Assembly: GCA_030529995.1 (NCBI GenBank)
Contig: JAUMVT010000029.1
Span: 1 to 33,556 of the forward strand
Direction: 5' to 3'
Length of the DNA: 33,556 nucleotides
Source of the DNA: Clostridia bacterium
GTDB taxonomy: Bacteria > Bacillota > Clostridia > Christensenellales > Aristaeellaceae
Positions 30,340-33,556 of this stretch are shown piece by piece; the first letter of the stretch is position 1, and each line of letters starts with the position of its first letter. The notes below the pieces were generated by a model that did no database searches, was not told where the DNA came from, and was given only the letters and a program-made list of their open reading frames with translations. Made by a program: the position numbers and the translations under genes.

Positions 30340-31848
30340 TTGGCGTATTACTATCAGGAACCCAGCCACACCTTCAGCGAGTATCTGCTGATTCCCGGGT
30401 ACACGGGAGAGGATTGCATTCCGGCCAACGTATCCCTGCGCACGGCGCTGACCAAGTACCGTAAGGGTGAGGAAGAGCCCGCCATTTCCCTGAACATTCC
30501 GCTGGTGAGCGCCATCATGCAGTCCGTGTCGGACGATAAGCTTGCCATCGCCCTGGCCAAGGAAGGCGGACTTTCTTTCATTTACGGCGCGCAGACCATC
30601 GAGTCCGAGGCTGCCATGGTGGCACGGGTGAAGAGCCATAAGGCAGGCTTCGTCGTCTCTGCCAGCAACCTGACCCCGGAAAACACCCTGGCGGATGTGC
30701 TGGCCCTGAAGGCCAAGAACGGCTACTCCACCGTGGCCATCACCGAGGACGGCACCGCTACCGGCCGGCTGCTGGGCATTGTGTCCAGCCGTGACTACCG
30801 GGTCAGCCGCATGAGCACCGAGGAGAAGGTGGCCACCTTCATGACCCCTCTGGAAAAGCTGGTCACCGCCCCGGCAGAAACCACTTTGAAGGAAGCCAAC
30901 GACATCATTTGGGCGCATAAGCTGAACTCTCTGCCCATTGTGGACGCGGAAGGCAAGCTGATGTACTTCGTGTTCCGCAAGGACTACGCCAGCCACAAGG
31001 AAAATCCGCTGGAGCTGCTGGACAGCAAGAAGCGGTACCTGGTGGGCGCAGGCATTAACAGCCGGGACTATAAGGAGCGGATTCCTGCCCTGCTGGAAGC
31101 CGGTGCGGACGTGCTGTGCATTGACTCCTCCGAGGGCTATACCTGCTGGCAGGAGAAGACCATCCGCTGGGTGCGGGAAACCTACGGGGACACCGTGAAG
31201 ATCGGCGCCGGCAATGTGGTGGATCGGGACGGATTCCTCTTCCTGGCCAAGGCCGGGGCAGACTTCGTGAAGGTGGGCATCGGCGGCGGATCCATCTGCA
31301 TCACCCGGGAGACCAAGGGCATCGGCCGCGGTCAGGCTACCGCCGTGATCGAGGTGGCGGCAGCACGGGATGAGTACTTCCGGGAAACCGGCATCTATAT
31401 CCCCATCTGCTCCGATGGCGGCATTGTTCACGATTATCACATGACCCTGGCCCTGTCCATGGGCGCCGACTTCCTAATGCTGGGCCGGTACTTCGCCCGG
31501 TTCGACGAAAGCCCCACCAACAAGGTCATGGTCAACGGCGTGTACATGAAGGAATACTGGGGCGAGGGCTCCAACCGTGCCCGGAACTGGCAGCGGTACG
31601 ATCTGGGCGGTGCCACCAAGCTGTCCTTTGAGGAAGGCGTGGATTCCTACGTCACCTACGCCGGCCCCCTGCACGATAACGTGGAGGTAAGCCTGTACAA
31701 GGTGAAGAGCACCATGTGCAACGTGGGTGTCACCAACCTGGAGGATCTGCGGCGGGAAGCCCGGCTGACCCTGGTGTCTTCCACCTCCATTGTGGAGGGC
31801 GGCTATCATGATGTGGTGCTCCGCTCCACCAATCAGGTAACAAGGTAA
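30340..31848 (+). CDS. guaB: IMP dehydrogenase
   Basis: 502 aa. Catalyses NAD-dependent oxidation of IMP to XMP, the committed step of GMP synthesis, in the cytosol. The (beta/alpha)8 barrel is interrupted at about residues 105-215 by two CBS domains ([23 protein letters not shown]...[31 protein letters not shown]...LPIVD). The catalytic loop is [18 protein letters not shown] with Cys320; canonical IMPDHs read SICTTR, but the ICITR form is, from memory, usual in a clostridial branch. [16 protein letters not shown] and the flap [16 protein letters not shown] follow. The start codon is TTG 30340, supported by GGAGGAGG 7 bp upstream; no nearer ATG exists. Confidence 0.93.
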   Translation: MAYYYQEPSHTFSEYLLIPGYTGEDCIPANVSLRTALTKYRKGEEEPAISLNIPLVSAIMQSVSDDKLAIALAKEGGLSFIYGAQTIESEAAMVARVKSHKAGFVVSASNLTPENTLADVLALKAKNGYSTVAITEDGTATGRLLGIVSSRDYRVSRMSTEEKVATFMTPLEKLVTAPAETTLKEANDIIWAHKLNSLPIVDAEGKLMYFVFRKDYASHKENPLELLDSKKRYLVGAGINSRDYKERIPALLEAGADVLCIDSSEGYTCWQEKTIRWVRETYGDTVKIGAGNVVDRDGFLFLAKAGADFVKVGIGGGSICITRETKGIGRGQATAVIEVAAARDEYFRETGIYIPICSDGGIVHDYHMTLALSMGADFLMLGRYFARFDESPTNKVMVNGVYMKEYWGEGSNRARNWQRYDLGGATKLSFEEGVDSYVTYAGPLHDNVEVSLYKVKSTMCNVGVTNLEDLRREARLTLVSSTSIVEGGYHDVVLRSTNQVTR

Positions 31849-31869
31849 AAATGCCGCAGGCATTTGAAA

Positions 31870-31918
31870 CCCCCCCCCCGGCGTCCTGTTCACGATAGGA
31901 TGCCGGAGGGGGTTCTGT
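31870..31918 (+). terminator. Terminator of guaB with C10 tract
   Basis: GGCGTCCT / AGGATGCC stem, extended by a C-run against GGAGGGGG, then TTCTGTTC. The left arm contains ten consecutive C (31870-31879). It also lies between convergent genes. Confidence 0.8.
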
Positions 31919-31933
31919 TCATATGAGGAAAGT

Positions 31934-33001
31934 TTATTGTTTCGCTTCGGAGGGAGCCTGTTCTTTGGCCATTTCCTCGCTGATCGCCTTGTCCTTGCGG
32001 AAGCCGTGAACCACGGTGGTTACAGCCCCCACCAGAATGGAGATGTAGTAGGTGAAGAACCGCCACAGCAGCAGTGCCATCAGACGAATGCCGTCGGGGA
32101 ACACCTTCGAGAAATAAATGGCGAAGACGCCTTCCTGTGCGCCGGATGCGCCGGGCAGGGGGGTGTAGGCGGCGCTGACGTAGAGCATAATGCCCAGGGT
32201 GGTCAGCTCCAGATAGTTGGAGCCGGTAAGCTCAAAGGCGCAGTATACCAGGAAAATGGGCAGCATCTGTGCCAGCAGAATGGCACCGCCCAGCACCAGC
32301 TGTATAAAGAAATCTTTGGGGTGGGTGCGCATGGACATGACACTTTCGTGGAAGGTGCTGAGAATGTCCTCCCACTTCACCAGAGTAGCCTCCGGGTTCT
32401 TGCAGATGCGCAGCTTGGTGCCGATGCGGATGAACAGCTTGATGAAGAAGCGAACCAGGTTCTTGTTCACTGCCATCATCAGCACAAAGGACACGGTGAT
32501 CAGGTTGTAGGTGTAGCCCACGATTAAAATCCAGATGCTGGAGCCGGTCTGCACGGCGATGTAGTCCCCGTAGGCAATCCACAGCACGGTGGAAAGCACC
32601 GCCAGCATGAACTGGAAGCAGAAGAACTTCACCGTCAGGGCGGAGGTACCGATGCCGATGGGCACACCCTTCTTCTTCAGGTAATAGACCTGCATGGGCT
32701 GGCCGCCGGTGGCGCCGGGGGTCACATTGGAGTAGTACATGCCGATAATGGAATTAAACAGGGCATAGCGGAAGGAAACCTTGTAGCCCTGGCAGCGGAG
32801 ATAGTGCCAGATGGTACCGGCATCCAGGCACAGATGCAGCAGGTAGGCACCTACGCAAAGGATGATCCACACCGGCGCAATGGACTTGAGGGCATCCACC
32901 GCCCCGGTCATTTCCTGCCCGTTGATACCGACCAGCAGCACAAGCGCCAGGGTGCCGAAGATCAGTGCGAAATTCAGAATCTTCTTCGTCCGGGACTTCA
33001 T
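31934..33001 (-). CDS. Flippase-like integral membrane protein (LPG-synthase TM / UPF0104)
   Basis: 355 aa, about eight transmembrane segments. Family landmarks: GMYYSNVTPGATGGQPMQVYYLKKKGVPIG (about residues 85-115, TPGxxGGxPxQ), SALTVKFFCFQF and near the C-terminus AYTPLPGASGAQEGVFAIYF. These belong to the membrane domain shared by MprF (lysyl-phosphatidylglycerol synthase/flippase) and related lipid-glycan transporters such as AglD. The C-terminal aminoacyl-transferase domain of MprF is absent, so this is the stand-alone form, probably moving a lipid or lipid-linked sugar. ATG 33001 follows AAGGAGGGCCT; an in-frame upstream extension to 33094 is proline-rich and unlikely. Confidence 0.88.
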   Translation of the reverse strand: MKSRTKKILNFALIFGTLALVLLVGINGQEMTGAVDALKSIAPVWIILCVGAYLLHLCLDAGTIWHYLRCQGYKVSFRYALFNSIIGMYYSNVTPGATGGQPMQVYYLKKKGVPIGIGTSALTVKFFCFQFMLAVLSTVLWIAYGDYIAVQTGSSIWILIVGYTYNLITVSFVLMMAVNKNLVRFFIKLFIRIGTKLRICKNPEATLVKWEDILSTFHESVMSMRTHPKDFFIQLVLGGAILLAQMLPIFLVYCAFELTGSNYLELTTLGIMLYVSAAYTPLPGASGAQEGVFAIYFSKVFPDGIRLMALLLWRFFTYYISILVGAVTTVVHGFRKDKAISEEMAKEQAPSEAKQ

Positions 33002-33033
33002 AGGCCCTCCTTGTTGCTTCACAATTACAGCAC

Positions 33034-33063
33034 AGTATAACACATTTGTCGGGAAAGTGGCAA
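33034..33063 (-). promoter_or_regulatory. Possible promoter of the flippase-like gene
   Basis: On the minus strand TTGCCA, 18-bp spacer, TATACT. Confidence 0.5.
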
Positions 33064-33177
33064 TACACGGAGGGAGATTTTGCGGGGGCGGCAATTTCCG
33101 AAATCAATGCCGCAGCGCATGGCTGAGGCGGAAAAACCCGTCAGCTTTTTGCTGTTTTCTCACGGTCAATTCCATGG

Positions 33178-33206
33178 TTGTTCTTTCCCGGCTGATATGT
33201 TATAAT
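33178..33206 (+). promoter_or_regulatory. Strong promoter upstream of the tRNA-half/structured RNA
   Basis: TTGTTC, 17-bp spacer, TATAAT. The predicted start near 33213 is about 24 nt before the tRNA-like segment, and GTGCCGTGCGGCATGGCAC in that leader can fold. Confidence 0.8.
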
Positions 33207-33236
33207 AAACGCTGTGCCGTGCGGCATGGCACGCTT

Positions 33237-33275
33237 GGTCTCGTAGCTCAGTAGGATAGAGCGGCTGCCTCCTAA
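33237..33275 (+). other. tRNA-Arg(CCU) 5' half without its 3' half
   Basis: Acceptor strand GGTCTCG, T8-A9, D-stem GCTC/GAGC with loop AGTAGGATA, anticodon stem strand GCTGC and loop CTCCTAA with anticodon CCT. After A38 the tRNA pattern stops: no GCAGC strand, T-arm or CGAGACC follows. It aligns with the second tRNA at 33517 with about seven differences, including a paired change in the D-stem (GCTC/GAGC against CCTC/GAGG). Confidence 0.85.
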
Positions 33276-33514
33276 TAAGAAGTCGGACTGCCGCCTGAAT
33301 TGAGCGACCGGATAGCAAGATTCCTCCTGATTTCGTCCGATTTTCCCTCCCAGAGCTACCGCCAAACTGCTAACATCAGGCGGAAGATGAAGGGCTCGTG
33401 AAAGTCGAACACGCCGCCCGCAGTTAGCCAGCTAACGCGGAAAGCCCGGATGACTCCCCTCGGTCAGGAAGACCGAAAAGCTCGAAAGCCTTGTAAAATA
33501 AGGATTTCGAGGAC
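33276..33514 (+). ncRNA. Highly structured RNA fused to the tRNA half (raiA-like?)
   Basis: No open reading frame of note. Pairings seen: CCGCCTGA (33291) with TCAGGCGG (33376); GAAGTCGGAC (33279) with GTCCGATTTT (33335), which crosses the first helix and so makes a pseudoknot; GGGCT (33392) with AGCCC (33443), closing CGTG/CACG and CCGC-a-GTTAG/CTAAC-GCGG hairpins; TCGGTC/GACCGA (33460); CTCGAAA.CCTT/AAGG.TTTCGAG (33481-33511). Size, pseudoknot, likely strong promoter and phylum recall the raiA RNA motif of Firmicutes, but this is recollection of its general features, not a match I can verify. Confidence 0.6.
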
Positions 33515-33516
33515 AT

Positions 33517-33556
33517 GGTCCCGTACCTCAGCAGGATAGAGGGTCCGCCTCCTAAG
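33517..33556 (+). tRNA. tRNA-Arg(CCU), 5' part, cut by window end
   Basis: GGTCCCG acceptor strand, TA, D-stem CCTC/GAGG with loop AGCAGGATA, anticodon-stem strand TCCGC, loop CTCCTAA (anticodon CCT) and the first G of the 3' strand. It looks like an ordinary clostridial tRNA-Arg; the T-arm lies beyond the window. There is no terminator between it and the structured RNA, so they may be co-transcribed. Confidence 0.85.

Noticed and set aside
33274-33514. Group I intron interrupting tRNA-Arg(CCU)
   Set aside because: The position is right for known bacterial tRNA introns, but I could not find the P7/R-S core motifs. No matching 3' exon (GCAGC...CGAGACC) follows before the second tRNA starts. 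Kept as an alternative, not as the call.
33276-33514. T-box leader, RNase P RNA or tmRNA
   Set aside because: I looked for the T-box AGGGUGG core, the RNase P GAGGAAAGUCC core and the tmRNA ends, and none is present.

Overview
The window is GC-rich DNA that reads as a chromosomal segment of a Gram-positive anaerobe of class Clostridia, possibly Oscillospiraceae-like. The evidence is strong AGGAGG ribosome sites, TTGNNN-17-TATAAT promoters, U-tailed terminators, AddB instead of RecBCD, and a Clostridia-style guaB. The species cannot be fixed from the sequence. No plasmid, phage or CRISPR module is visible. All protein genes belong to recognisable families except one membrane protein (9674-10552).

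Layout. 1-418: C-terminus of a flavoprotein reductase. 622-2238 (minus): a secreted barnase-type RNase and an EamA transporter. 2481-4346: a large ImmA/IrrE-type metallopeptidase with a C-terminal helix-turn-helix-like segment. 4347-5012: intergenic repeats. 5078-9124: a secreted FxLYD-like protein, a MATE exporter, and a convergent marR-MATE pair with a two-site operator. 9185-9611: repeats. 9674-13080: a tightly coupled four-gene operon (membrane protein, RsuA pseudouridine synthase, RsmC-like methyltransferase, MalY-like PLP enzyme). 13345-18811: addB without addA, a small P-loop protein, and thrC. 19233-21543: M28-like membrane peptidase, trmO, and an ATC-hydrolase-like gene. 21912-23704: holin-4-like protein, rpiB, CPBP protease. 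23873-29742: a complete oligopeptide-type ABC importer. 30340-31848: guaB. 31934-33001 (minus): a flippase-like membrane protein. 33178-33556: a strong promoter, a tRNA-Arg(CCU) 5' half fused to about 240 nt of highly structured RNA, then the start of a second tRNA-Arg(CCU).

The most unusual content is between the genes. At least 18 copies of a short palindromic repeat (family A, arms such as AAGGGGGC/GCCCCCTT followed by ACCCCTTCGG) and three copies of a paired palindrome (family C) fill the gaps. A third element (family B) is exactly 93 bp in all three copies. Each B copy lies inside an A or C palindrome, between arms that still match. Its two internal hairpins change sequence between copies while keeping base pairing. 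Two A copies look like empty or scar versions of the B target site. This resembles a palindrome-targeting, non-coding mobile element that I do not recognise. A fourth repeat (D, about 240-310 bp) lies on both sides of the peptide-importer permease/ATPase genes.

The second highlight is the right end. A TTGTTC-17-TATAAT promoter drives a transcript that starts like tRNA-Arg(CCU) but, after the anticodon loop, runs into a pseudoknotted RNA instead of the tRNA 3' half.
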